DNA of 64,000 bases from Streptomyces sp. T12 (GTDB taxonomy: Bacteria; Actinomycetota; Actinomycetes; Streptomycetales; Streptomycetaceae): the NCBI RefSeq assembly GCF_028736035.1, contig NZ_CP117866.1, forward strand, positions 2,356,001 through 2,420,000, read 5' to 3'. Positions 17,090-25,322 of the stretch are shown here, in pieces. The translations under genes were made by a program, and so were the position numbers. Numbering within the stretch: the stretch's first letter is position 1; every line of letters begins with the position of its first letter. The notes under the pieces were generated by a model that saw nothing but the letters and a program-made list of their open reading frames with translations, had not been told where the DNA came from and made no database searches.

Positions 17090-17848
17090 TCAGACGCGCA
17101 GCACGTGACCTTCGCGCGCGGTGACGGTGGACCCGCCGAAGGCCTCGGCAGCGCGTACGGTCGCCGCTTCCGGGGTGAGCGTGGGCCCGACGTGGGTGAC
17201 TACGAGCTCCCTCACACCCGCCCGGCGGGCGGCGGTTCCGGCGTCCTCGGGCGTCAGGTGCACCTGTTCGCCCTCGCGATGCTCGTCGATGTCGGCCTCG
17301 CACAGGAACAGGTCGGCGTCGCGGGCGAGTTCGGTGAGCGCGGGGCAGGGCCCGCTGTCCCCGGAGTACGCGAGAACCCGCCCGCCGCTCTCCACCCGCA
17401 GCCCGTACGCCTCGACGTCGTGCACGACGGCACGCGAGGTGAGGAGCAGGTCGCCGTGCTGGACGGTGTGGCCGTCGCACAGGGGCCGGAAGTCGAGGAT
17501 GCCGCTCAGGAACCCGGCGTCCGCCCGGCCGAGGAAGGCGGCGAGGCGCTGCGCGCAGTCGCCCGGCGCGTAGACCGGAATGGGCGCGTCCGGAGTGAGC
17601 CCGCCGTAGGCCAGGCCGTAGAAGGCGGCGAGCAGATCGGCGTTGTGGTCGGCGTGGAGGTGGGAGATCCAGACAGCGCTGAGCCGTGCCGGGTTCGCAT
17701 GCCGCTGCAACTCCGCGAAGGTCCCGGTCCCGGCGTCCACCCACACTTCGGCCCCTCCCCCTCGCACCAGATAGCCGGAGCAGGGGCGGCCGGGGCCGGG
17801 GTGCGGGGATGCCGTGCCGAGGACGGTGAGGGTGAGGGTGGGAGGCAT
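17090..17848 (-). CDS. MBL-fold metallo-hydrolase, RNase Z-like
   Basis: A 252-aa metallo-beta-lactamase fold protein. The metal motif ISHLHADHNAD (HxHxDH), then SRAVVHDVEAYG, the Asp in LAYSGDSGPCPAL and the late His in VVTHVGPT give the full set of zinc ligands. The size suits tRNase Z-like or phosphodiesterase-like members, but the long exosite arm of classical RNase Z is not evident. It is monocistronic, with no operon partner within 40 bp on the same strand. Confidence 0.82.
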   Translation of the reverse strand: MPPTLTLTVLGTASPHPGPGRPCSGYLVRGGGAEVWVDAGTGTFAELQRHANPARLSAVWISHLHADHNADLLAAFYGLAYGGLTPDAPIPVYAPGDCAQRLAAFLGRADAGFLSGILDFRPLCDGHTVQHGDLLLTSRAVVHDVEAYGLRVESGGRVLAYSGDSGPCPALTELARDADLFLCEADIDEHREGEQVHLTPEDAGTAARRAGVRELVVTHVGPTLTPEAATVRAAEAFGGSTVTAREGHVLRV

Positions 17849-17888
17849 GCGGGGAGCGTATGTCCCCGCCGCCTCGGTGTTCCCGGGA

Positions 17889-18473
17889 TTACGGCGCCCA
17901 GCCGGGGTTCCGCCCGCTCAGCCCCACCGCGCGGTCCAGCAGGGACGCCTCGTCCGGCACCGGAACGACCGGGCCGAAGATGCCGCCGCCCCGGTCGGAG
18001 TCGGCGGCGGCGCGGAGGAAGTCGTACGACGCCTGGAGGGCGGCCGGGTCCGGTGCGTACGGCAGGCCCGTCGCCACGGCCAGGTCCCAGCCGTGGATCA
18101 CCAGTTCGTCGGCGGCCACCGCCGCCGCCACGGCAGCGGGCAGGTCCACACCGCCCGCACGGGTCATGCCGACCCACGCGTCCGGAGCGCGCCACGCCTC
18201 GGCCAGTTCGTCGAGCACCTTGGGCAACTCCGCACGCCAGCCCGGCCCGATGTCCGGTACTGCGGCCTCGGGGCTGGTGTCGGTCGTGACGCCCAGGTCC
18301 TTGCGCCCGGCATCACGGAAGGCGACGGCCAGCCCGATCAAGTGCCCCAGCAGGTTATGCACCGCCATGTCCGGACAGGGCGTCCGCGCCGACAGCTGAT
18401 CGTCGATGACACCGTCCGCGAGGCGGGCCACGATGCGGGCCTGCGGTCCGAGGTCGAGGGTCGTGTCGGTCAT
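17889..18473 (-). CDS. TIGR03086-family metal-binding protein (maleylpyruvate isomerase N-terminal-like)
   Basis: A 194-aa four-helix DinB-like protein. It has PCPDMAVHNLLGHLIGLAVA near residue 40 and ADELVIHGWDLAVATG near 125, the metal and thiol-cofactor region of the mycothiol-dependent DinB superfamily common in actinomycetes. Role unknown; many members are thought to be mycothiol-dependent transferases. The ATG at 18473 was chosen over 18488 because MTDTT is the usual beginning. Confidence 0.8.
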   Translation of the reverse strand: MTDTTLDLGPQARIVARLADGVIDDQLSARTPCPDMAVHNLLGHLIGLAVAFRDAGRKDLGVTTDTSPEAAVPDIGPGWRAELPKVLDELAEAWRAPDAWVGMTRAGGVDLPAAVAAAVAADELVIHGWDLAVATGLPYAPDPAALQASYDFLRAAADSDRGGGIFGPVVPVPDEASLLDRAVGLSGRNPGWAP

Positions 18474-18639
18474 GGGCCGGCTCCTCACAGATGGGTTTCT
18501 GAGGGGTAGACCGGCGGGAGTGACGAAACTAATCGGCGGCGCTCGCGAGATTCATCGGCCGGGGGCGGGCCTTTGACGTAGGGGGCGCGCCGCCGGGCGG
18601 AGGCCGAGGGGCCGAGGGGCCGAGGCGAGAGGAGGGGGC

Positions 18640-18880
18640 CACATGGGCAGGCCGAGGGGCCAACGCCCGACGAAGAGGGGCCGCATCGAACAGGCCGAAC
18701 GGCCGACGCGGGAGGAGGGAGGCCACCCGGAGCAAGCCGAGGGGCCGCCCCGGGAGGGGGACCATCCGGAGCAGGGCCGAGGGGCCAACGCCCGACGAAG
18801 GGAGACCACCCGAAACCGACCAAGCGGCCGACACCGGACGAAGGAGAGGCACCTGGAGCAGGCCGAGTGCTCGCGCACGG
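18640..18880. repeat. Degenerate GC-rich tandem repeat, about 42-bp period
   Basis: The 665-bp gap 18474-19138 has no gene I can support. Its centre holds about six units beginning AGGCCGAGGGGCC or AAGCCGAGGGGCC at roughly 18647, 18688, 18732, 18771, 18816 and 18857. Two units share the block GCCGAGGGGCCAACGCCCGACGAAG. Open frames on both strands here are only Arg/Gly/Pro repeats without family resemblance. Confidence 0.7.
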
Positions 18881-19138
18881 GTAAACAGGCCCGGTCCCCA
18901 CTGCCCTGGCCGGTTGCGGCCGACGGCTCATCGCGGGTCGGCGCTCCCACGGGGCACGGCGCGCCGGTGATACGACCCGGCTCTACACGCCCCGCCCCCA
19001 GCGATCCCGTCCCACGCCCCGACTCCGACGGCCCTCCCTTTCTGAGCGGGCCCGCCCAGTGATGTACTGCATGAGAAGACGATTCACCACACGGATTCCC
19101 GCCCGGCCCTGGTTCGCATGCCCGGCCCCGGCCCCGGC

Positions 19139-19564
19139 TCAGTCCGTCCAGTCCGCTCCCGTGATGCCGTCGGGATGCCCCGTCGGCCACTGGACCAGCT
19201 CGATCCGGTTGCCGTCCGGATCGGTGAGCCATGCAGTCAGGAAGTCGTCCGAACCGTCCGGCGATACGGGCGCCTCGGCGTCGATGCCTTGCGCGGTGAG
19301 TTCGCCGAGAGTGGCCGCCATCGACTCCACCTTGATGACGAAATGGTTGAGGACGCTGCTGTTACCGGCGGCGGCCTTGTATCCCCCGGCGGGATCATGG
19401 ATAAGTTCGATGCTGACGAACTCGTCGCCGGGGAGCTTCAGCATGGTCAGGCTTCCGAACGGGGTGTCGGGGGCGCTCCCGACCACCTCATAGCCGACGG
19501 CCGTGTAGAACGCGAGCGATCGTTCGAGGTCGGCCACGCGAAGGCCGAAGTGCAGGGTCCTCAT
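19139..19564 (-). CDS. VOC (glyoxalase/bleomycin-resistance fold) family protein
   Basis: A 141-aa single-unit vicinal-oxygen-chelate protein. MRTLHFGLRVADLERSLAFY and TAWLTDPDGNRIELVQW are the paired beta-alpha-beta modules, with His5 and the late Glu as likely metal ligands. The ATG at 19564 has AAAGGGGA upstream; the frame extends 19 codons further without better support. Possible roles are methylglyoxal or xenobiotic handling. Nothing nearby specifies a substrate. Confidence 0.85.
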   Translation of the reverse strand: MRTLHFGLRVADLERSLAFYTAVGYEVVGSAPDTPFGSLTMLKLPGDEFVSIELIHDPAGGYKAAAGNSSVLNHFVIKVESMAATLGELTAQGIDAEAPVSPDGSDDFLTAWLTDPDGNRIELVQWPTGHPDGITGADWTD

Positions 19565-19639
19565 CGATTCCCCTTTCCGGACAGCCAGAACGGCCCGCCG
19601 GATAACCCGACGGACCGTCACACCACTCCGAGCAGAACG

Positions 19640-19798
19640 TCAGCCGACCGGCTCCGCGGCAATGGCGGCCGACGTCTCCGTGGTCCTGAACTCTTCGGAC
19701 TCGACACCCTCATCCCGCTGCTTCTTCAGCGCGAGTTCCCGGGCCGTCTTTTCCGAGAACAGCCTCATTTCCGCCTCGGTCCGGAGATCGAACACCAT
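19640..19798 (-). CDS. Small charged hypothetical protein
   Basis: A 52-aa frame starting MVFDLRTEAEMRLFSEKTAR, with AAGGAGG just ahead of the ATG at 19798; an ATG at 19849 would add 17 residues. It is mostly helical and charged (Glu/Arg/Lys), with no signal or membrane span. I do not recognise a family. The strong ribosome site is the main reason to list it. Confidence 0.4.
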   Translation of the reverse strand: MVFDLRTEAEMRLFSEKTARELALKKQRDEGVESEEFRTTETSAAIAAEPVG

Positions 19799-19939
19799 TG
19801 CCTCCTTCGAACTTTGTCCGGTCGCGGCTCCCTTGGTCACCGCGAGCACCTCTTTGCCTGAACATTACCTTGCGACCCACCCCCGCGTCACGATCAAATC
19901 GCCTTCCCACACAGGGAATTGGCGCACTGTTCACCTGGG

Positions 19940-20320
19940 TCAGAACACCGTGTTGGCGTTCTTGGAGGTAGGTGGGATCACCTGGAGGACGTCCCAGTGT
20001 TCGACGATCCTGCCGCCTGCGTCGAAACGGAAGATGTCGATGCCGGCGTACTCCTCCTCGGGCCAGGTCTGGTGGCAGTGCAGGATCACGTGGTCGCCTT
20101 CGGCGAAGGCGCGCTTGACCTCCACCCGCTTGCCCGGGTACTCGGCGGCCATGCGCTCGAAGTAGTCGATGAACGCCTGCTTGCCGTCGCCGACGTGTGG
20201 ATTGTGCTGGATGTAGGTGTCGCCGGCGTACTGGTCGATGGCCTCGGCGGGGCGGCACTGGTTGAACATCAGGTCGTAGAACGCCTGAGCCGTGGCCTTG
20301 TTCTTCTCCGGGTCGCTCAT
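19940..20320 (-). CDS. NTF2-like/SnoaL-like domain protein
   Basis: A 126-aa single cone-shaped alpha+beta domain. It has NKATAQAFYDLMFNQCRPAEAI, YIQHNPHVGDGKQAFIDYF and FDAGGRIVEHWDVLQVIP, the classic polyketide-cyclase-like SnoaL pattern. It starts in an ATGA overlap with the stop of a Sir2-like gene fragment and is a relative of the broken NTF2-like gene at 20700-21213. Function unknown; such proteins often bind small hydrophobic molecules. Confidence 0.85.
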   Translation of the reverse strand: MSDPEKNKATAQAFYDLMFNQCRPAEAIDQYAGDTYIQHNPHVGDGKQAFIDYFERMAAEYPGKRVEVKRAFAEGDHVILHCHQTWPEEEYAGIDIFRFDAGGRIVEHWDVLQVIPPTSKNANTVF

Positions 20321-20700
20321 GATGCCACCGTAGGGTCGGGTGCCGGGTGCGGCACGGTGAGTGCGTCGAGCAAGTGGTCGGCCCCGACCGGGACGGACAG
20401 AGTCCGGCCGGCGAGGTCGGCGGGGGTTTCGGGGTGGGTGGGATTGACGCGTACGAGGCGTGCGTGGGGGATCTGGCGGGTGAGGTGTTCGCCCGGCCAC
20501 CGGATGACGCCGGGGGTGTTGAATCCGGCGCCGAATTCGAGGATGAGCAGGCGGGCGTCGGCGGCGGTTCCCAGCCAGTCCTGGAGACGGCGGCCTGCGG
20601 GGAGATAGGGGGCGTCGACGAACTCGGGGCCGATGCGGACGTTGATCTCCACCTCGCCGCCGCAGGGGTGTGCGGTGCGGCCGTCGTGGCTGCGGTCGGT
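20317..20700 (-). pseudogene. C-terminal fragment of a Sir2-like NAD-dependent deacetylase
   Basis: In frame to 20317 the residues CGGEVEINVRIGPEFVD and LLILEFGAGFNTPGVIRWP match the C-terminal part of actinomycete Sir2-like proteins, including the conserved GxGFNTPxxIRWP region. The NAD-binding N-terminus and catalytic His are absent. Instead the frame runs into the tail of an NTF2-like gene in another frame at about 20700. No start codon with support precedes it. Read as a deletion remnant. Confidence 0.65.
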
Positions 20701-21213
20701 GGCTGGAGCAGGACGAAGTCTCCGTCGGCGATGACCTTGTGGACGGTCTTGTAGACGAGGTTCCTGCCCTGCTCGGCCCACTTCGCGGCGGCGGCGCCGA
20801 AGCCGTCGAGGCCGTCGGCGGCCTCCGGGTTGTACTGGTCGTACGTCTCGGTGGAGATGTAGTCGGTGAGCACCGAGTAGTCGGCACCGACCAGGACCTT
20901 CTGCGCGAACTCGGCGACCAGGGCCCGGTTGGCCTCGGTCTCCGCGGGCGCGGTGACCTCGGTGGGGCCGTCGGTCTGCGAGCGGCCGGAGGCGGTGTCC
21001 TTGACCATCGGGGTCAGGGCATCCCAGTGCTCGGCGAGCTTGCCGTCGGCGTCGACGCGGAAGACGTCGAAGGCGACCAGCGGGTCGGGCCCGAAGCCGT
21101 GGTACGTGCCGTGCAGGGCGACCAGGTCGCCGTCGGCGATCACCCGGGCGCCTTCGTAGCGGAAGCCCTCCGGCAGGCCGGCGACCAGCCGGCGCAGGGC
21201 GTCGGGGCCGATC
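20700..21213 (-). pseudogene. Internal fragment of a two-domain NTF2-like protein
   Basis: Contains the end of one NTF2-like domain (VIADGDLVALHGTYHGFG, LAEHWDALTPMV) and most of a second (TEANRALVAEFAQKVLVGAD, YKTVHKVIADGDFVLLQ). The second domain breaks off right after VLLQ, where Sir2-like sequence in a different frame takes over. At the other end it runs directly into the truncated AraC gene on the opposite strand, so its start is also gone. Confidence 0.65.
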
Positions 21214-21735
21214 TTGCGCAGACCCCTGCCCGAGGACGCCCAGGCCCTTCGACTGACCGCCGACCATCTCGCCGCCGAGTTCCAAGCCCTCGGACGCCTG
21301 CCCCTGGAGATCCACACCGCGGCCTTGCGCCACCTGCTGGCCGTCCTCGTCCTGCGCCTGGCCCACCTCACCGTGCCTGCGGGCAGCCCCGCCCCCGAGC
21401 CCGACGCCACCTACCTGCGCTTCCGTGACGCGGTGGAAAAGGACTACGCCCGCACCCGCCGGGTCGAGGACTACGCCGACGCGCTCGGCTACTCGGCCCG
21501 CACCCTCTCCCGCGCCACCCTCGCCTCCGCCGGACTCGGTGCCAAGGAGTTCATCGACCGCCGCGTCGTCCTCGAAGCCAAGCGCCTCCTGGCCCGCAGT
21601 GATCAGAGTGCCGCCCGAATCGCCGACCGCCTCGGCTTCTCCAGCGCCACCCACTTCAGCAAGTACTTCCACCAGCGCACCGGCCAGACCCCGATCGCCT
21701 TCCGCGACACGGTCCGCGGCCACCCCCCGAGGTGA
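21214..21735 (+). pseudogene. AraC-family regulator lacking its N-terminal domain
   Basis: A 173-codon frame with an intact C-terminal double helix-turn-helix: DYADALGYSARTLSRATLAS, then ARIADRLGFSSATHFSKYFH. The usual roughly 130-residue cupin sensing domain is missing. The only start is a TTG at 21214 exactly where the opposing NTF2-like fragment begins. Two head-to-head genes appear to have lost both 5' ends in one deletion. A residual DNA-binding protein cannot be excluded. Confidence 0.65.
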
Positions 21736-21869
21736 GATTCGTCCACACGCCACCCACCCCACACCGCCGCACACCACCCCGAGCCCCATGACGCACAGCG
21801 CGAAAAGCGCGCCGTCTAAGGCACTTCCCCCATCCGCACGCCCCCGCCTCAGACGCACCATGGCGTGCC

Positions 21870-23108
21870 ATGACGACAACCACCACCTGGGCACTCGTGC
21901 GTGTCCTGCGCGACCGCAACTCCGCCCTCTACCTCGCCGGAGTCGTGGTCTCCGGCTTCGGCACCTCGGCGTTGTGGCTGGCGTCCGGCGTCTGGGTCAA
22001 GGACCTCACCGGGTCCGACGGCCTGGCGGCGCTGTGCATGCTCGCCATGTGGGCGCCCACCCTGGCCGGCCCGCTCCTCGGCACGCTCGCCGACCGCACC
22101 CGCCGCAAACCGCTGCTGATCGGCGCGAACCTCCTCCTGGCCGCCCTCCTGCTCACCCTCTTCACCGTCGACTCCCCCGCCCGCCTCTGGCTCCTCTTCG
22201 CGGTCCTGTTCGTCTACGGCGCCGCAGGTGTCGTGCACGACGCCGCCGAGTCCGCCCTCGTCGCCGGCGCGATCCCCGCGTCCCTGCTCGGCGACTTCAA
22301 CGGACTGCGCATGACGGCCACCGAGGGCATGAAACTTCTCGCCCCGCTGGCCGGCGCGGGCGTCTACGCGGCGTACGGCGGCGCGAGCGTCGCCCTGCTC
22401 GACGCCATGACGTTCGTGGTCGCGACCGGCCTGTACGCCTGCCTCCGCGTCCGCGAGAGCACGCCCGAGCCGACGGGCGGCGGCTGGCGGGCGCAGACCG
22501 CCGAGGGGGCCCGCTACCTCTGGACACACCCCCGGCTGCGCCCTCTCGTCCTGGCCGGCGGCACCACCATGCTCTTCGCCGGTCTCAACGGCGCGATGAT
22601 CTACGCCGTGATCGACGGCCTCGGGCACGACCCGGCGTACGCCGGTGTGCTGTACGCCGTCCAGGGCGCCGGCTCGGTGGCGATCGGGCTGCTCTCCGGG
22701 CCCGCGCTGCGCCGCCTCGGCGAGCGCCGTTTCGCCGCGTACGGCATCGCCCTGACGGCCACCGCGGCCGGCCTGCGGGCGATCCCGTCCGACCCGGTGG
22801 CCCTGGTCTGCGGCGCGGCGATCGGCGCGGGGCTGCCCTGCGTGCTGATCGCCGCGCTCACCGCCGTACAGCGCGAGACACCGGACGCCCTGCTCGGCCG
22901 TACGGCCGCCACGGCCAACACACTCGTCTTCACCCCGAACGTCATCGGGCTGGCCGCGGGGGCCACGCTGGTCGAACTGCTCGACGTGCGGCTGCTGTCG
23001 GCCGCCGTGGGCGTGGCGTGGCTGGTGGCCGCGCTGCCGCTGCTTCAGAGCGCGGCCAGCGCCTCCCGCACCGCCACCAGGTCGCCGTCCGACGCCAACC
23101 CCGCGTGA
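21870..23108 (+). CDS. MFS transporter
   Basis: A 412-aa inner-membrane protein with about twelve hydrophobic spans. The inter-helix 2-3 signature is visible as GTLADRTRRKPLLIGANLL. An MFS_3-like drug/macrolide efflux architecture is suggested by the even spread of spans and short loops. The ATG at 21870 lacks a strong ribosome site. Its last 64 bp overlap the convergent gene ending at 23045. Substrate unknown; the neighbours are sugar-acid genes, but orientation argues against a shared operon. Confidence 0.87.
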   Translation: MTTTTTWALVRVLRDRNSALYLAGVVVSGFGTSALWLASGVWVKDLTGSDGLAALCMLAMWAPTLAGPLLGTLADRTRRKPLLIGANLLLAALLLTLFTVDSPARLWLLFAVLFVYGAAGVVHDAAESALVAGAIPASLLGDFNGLRMTATEGMKLLAPLAGAGVYAAYGGASVALLDAMTFVVATGLYACLRVRESTPEPTGGGWRAQTAEGARYLWTHPRLRPLVLAGGTTMLFAGLNGAMIYAVIDGLGHDPAYAGVLYAVQGAGSVAIGLLSGPALRRLGERRFAAYGIALTATAAGLRAIPSDPVALVCGAAIGAGLPCVLIAALTAVQRETPDALLGRTAATANTLVFTPNVIGLAAGATLVELLDVRLLSAAVGVAWLVAALPLLQSAASASRTATRSPSDANPA

Positions 23109-24208
23109 TAGAGCCGGATTTCCGTGGCCCCCAGCTCACGCGCGCGTGCCGCGTCCGACGCCAGCGTGCCCGGGCTGCCGCCCATCCCGGAGACCACACC
23201 GAAGTTGGCGGCGATGACCGCGCCCTCGCGGCCCTGCCCGGCGAAGGGCGTCAGCAGAGCGGGGCCGCCCGCGCAGGGCACGACCACGCCGTCCGCCACG
23301 GAGAGGATGTGCTCGGGGTCTACGCCCGGGTTGGCGCCGACGTGGTACGTCACGGGGTCGGCGTGCAGCAGGATCTGGAAGCCGTCGGGGGCGGCCGCGC
23401 GGACCGCCCGGACCGCCGTCTCCTGGAGTGTGCGGGCGGTTTCGTCGCGCCACGCGCGCGTGGCCGCCGCGTTCGACTCGCCGAGCAGCTTCTCGACCCC
23501 GGCCCAGCCCTCGTCGGCGACCGTGCCCTGCCACAGCGGTTCGAGGGCGGCGCGTACGGCGGCCGCCAGCTCGTCGGCGTCCACGCCCTGGTCGCCGTAG
23601 CCCTCCTTGCACGTCGGGCAGAAGCAGAGCGCCATCAGGTACATCCCGGCGTCGCCGAGCGGGACCCCGCCGGTCTTGTCGTGCGCGTGCAGGTGCTGCA
23701 GCCCGTACCAGCCGAGGGACTCCAGCTCGGTGCCGCGCGCCCCGGGCCGTACGGCGGCCTCGGCGGCCAGGTCGACGAGGTACGCGCGCGTGGCGGGCTG
23801 TGCGATGCAGGGGGCCCAGGGGTAGCGGTCGCCGTAGGCGTTGACGACCGAGGTGTCGGGGTGCTCGGCGCCCAGGCGGGAGTTGTGCGCCAGGACCACC
23901 CAGGTGTGCACCTCCAGACCGGCGTCCGCGAGCGCGGCGGCCGCCTCGCCGAAGGCGTCGCCGGGCGCCCAGTCCCCGGCCGGGTAGGGGCGCGGCTCCC
24001 GGCCCTGCCACCGGTCGTCGGTCGGATACAGCACGGATGCGTGCTCGGCGGTGACGATGCGGTGGCGCGGGTGGCGGGGGGTGAGGGCGCGGGTGGAGTG
24101 GTAGGCGGCGGCGAGCGTCGCCTGCCGTACGCCGAGGGCGGCGATTCTCCCGGGCGCCTCCGGGTCTCCGTTGACGTCCCAGGGGTAGACGAATGCCGAC
24201 GCCTTCAC
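23045..24208 (-). CDS. Unknown TIM-barrel-like protein coupled to kdgD
   Basis: A 387-aa protein I cannot assign to a characterised family. It starts VKASAFVYPWDVNGDPE and contains WVVLAHNSRLG, ESLGWYGLQHLHAHDKTG and LMALCFCPTCKEGYG. The CFCPxC pair plus barrel-like alternation resembles uncharacterised glycoside-hydrolase-like proteins. There is no signal peptide, so it is cytosolic. The GTG start at 24208 overlaps the kdgD stop as GTGA, so it is translated with that dehydratase and probably acts in uronate or aldarate metabolism. Possible roles are a uronoside hydrolase or lactone processing (both inference). Confidence 0.6.
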   Translation of the reverse strand: MKASAFVYPWDVNGDPEAPGRIAALGVRQATLAAAYHSTRALTPRHPRHRIVTAEHASVLYPTDDRWQGREPRPYPAGDWAPGDAFGEAAAALADAGLEVHTWVVLAHNSRLGAEHPDTSVVNAYGDRYPWAPCIAQPATRAYLVDLAAEAAVRPGARGTELESLGWYGLQHLHAHDKTGGVPLGDAGMYLMALCFCPTCKEGYGDQGVDADELAAAVRAALEPLWQGTVADEGWAGVEKLLGESNAAATRAWRDETARTLQETAVRAVRAAAPDGFQILLHADPVTYHVGANPGVDPEHILSVADGVVVPCAGGPALLTPFAGQGREGAVIAANFGVVSGMGGSPGTLASDAARARELGATEIRLYHAGLASDGDLVAVREALAAL

Positions 24209-25158
24209 TTGGTTTCCTCCGGCTCCTTGTGCAGCAGCGCGTATCCGCGCTCGATCACCTCGGCGAGCTGCTTGACATGATCCTCGCTCGGCTCGTGCAG
24301 CGGAGGCCGCACCTCCCCCACGTCCAGCCCGCGCAGCCGTACGCCGGCCTTGACGAGGGCGACGGCGTAGCCGCGGCCCTGGGCGCGCAGTTCGACGAAC
24401 GGGCGGTAGAAGCCGTCCAGGAGGCGGTTCACCGTGGTGTCGTCGCCCGCCTCCAGCGCCCTGTAGAAGGCGAGGGCGATCTCGGGGGCGAAGCAGAACA
24501 CGGCGGAGGAGTAGAGCGGGACGCCGATGGCCCGGTAGGCGAGCTGGGTCTGTTCGGCGGTCGGCAGGCCGTTGAAGTAGAGGAAGTCGCCGGGCACCTC
24601 GGTGCGTACGGCGCTGACGATCCGCTGCATGAGGTCCAGGTCGCCGAGGCCGTCCTTGAGCCCGATGACGCCGTCCGTGCGGGCCAGCTCGACGACGCCG
24701 TCCGGGGTGAACACGGCGTTGTCGCGCTGGTAGACGATGACGGGGAGCGCGGTCGCCGCGGCGACCTCCCGGTAGTGCCGCAGCAGCCCCTCCTGCCCGG
24801 CGACGACGAGATACGGCGGCATGGCGAGCAGCCCGTCCGCCCCGGCCGCCTCGGCGAGCTGCGCGTACCGCACGGCGAGGGCGGTGCCGTATCCGGCGCC
24901 CGCGACGACCGGCACCCGTCCCGCCGCCTCCTCGACGGCCGCGCGCACGCATGCCTGGAACTCCTCGGGCGTGAGCGCGTGGAACTCCCCGGTGCCGCAG
25001 CACGCGAACACGGCGGCGGCCCCGGCCTCGATGCCTCGGCGCACATGGGTGCGGTACGTGTCGAGGTCGACCGAGCCGTCGGGGCCGTAGGCGGTGACGG
25101 GGAAGAACAGCGGCCCGCCGGGGATGCCGAGGCGTGCGGCGAGGGGGGCTGGCGTCAC
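24205..25158 (-). CDS. kdgD: 5-dehydro-4-deoxyglucarate dehydratase (KdgD)
   Basis: A 317-aa DapA-superfamily enzyme that decarboxylates and dehydrates 5-keto-4-deoxy-glucarate to 2-oxoglutarate semialdehyde. The opening GGPLFFPVTAYGPDGSVD, then FACCGTGEFHALTPEE, the Tyr segment VIVYQRDNAVF and Schiff-base Lys in VIGLKDGLGD fit KdgD. It is divergent from uronate dehydrogenase across a 164-bp shared promoter region. These are two steps of the oxidative galacturonate/glucuronate route; the galactarate dehydratase and semialdehyde dehydrogenase are not in the window. Confidence 0.85.
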   Translation of the reverse strand: MTPAPLAARLGIPGGPLFFPVTAYGPDGSVDLDTYRTHVRRGIEAGAAAVFACCGTGEFHALTPEEFQACVRAAVEEAAGRVPVVAGAGYGTALAVRYAQLAEAAGADGLLAMPPYLVVAGQEGLLRHYREVAAATALPVIVYQRDNAVFTPDGVVELARTDGVIGLKDGLGDLDLMQRIVSAVRTEVPGDFLYFNGLPTAEQTQLAYRAIGVPLYSSAVFCFAPEIALAFYRALEAGDDTTVNRLLDGFYRPFVELRAQGRGYAVALVKAGVRLRGLDVGEVRPPLHEPSEDHVKQLAEVIERGYALLHKEPEETK

Positions 25159-25227
25159 GGGCTCTCCCTAGAACGAGACGGTGAGTGCAGGGTTCTGATC
25201 AGAGTTTACGGTTATGAACACGGGCTG

Positions 25228-25264
25228 CACCACCCTTGACGACGAGGGGTGGTGATCCTTAACT
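25228..25264 (+). promoter_or_regulatory. Promoter with operator-like inverted repeat for udh
   Basis: CACCACCC (25228-25235) and GGGTGGTG (25247-25254) form a perfect 8-bp inverted repeat with an 11-bp spacer. The spacer begins with TTGACG (25236-25241), a good -35 box, and 17 bp later is TTAACT (25259-25264) as -10. A protein bound to the repeat would cover the -35. The site is 59 bp before the udh ATG and in the divergent kdgD control region. Confidence 0.55.
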
Positions 25265-25322
25265 AGTCCATGAATGTGAATACCGTGCACGCATGCGGCC
25301 GCTGATTGAAGGAGAACCGAGG

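Noticed and set aside
18485..19232. Protein genes in the repeat gap
   Set aside because: Frames of up to 226 codons on both strands are low-complexity and follow the 42-bp repeat. No ribosome site or family signal supports them.
21214..21735. Intact short AraC regulator
   Set aside because: Only a TTG start at the breakpoint, with the sensing domain absent and the adjacent opposing gene also lacking its 5' end. A truncated gene is the simpler reading.
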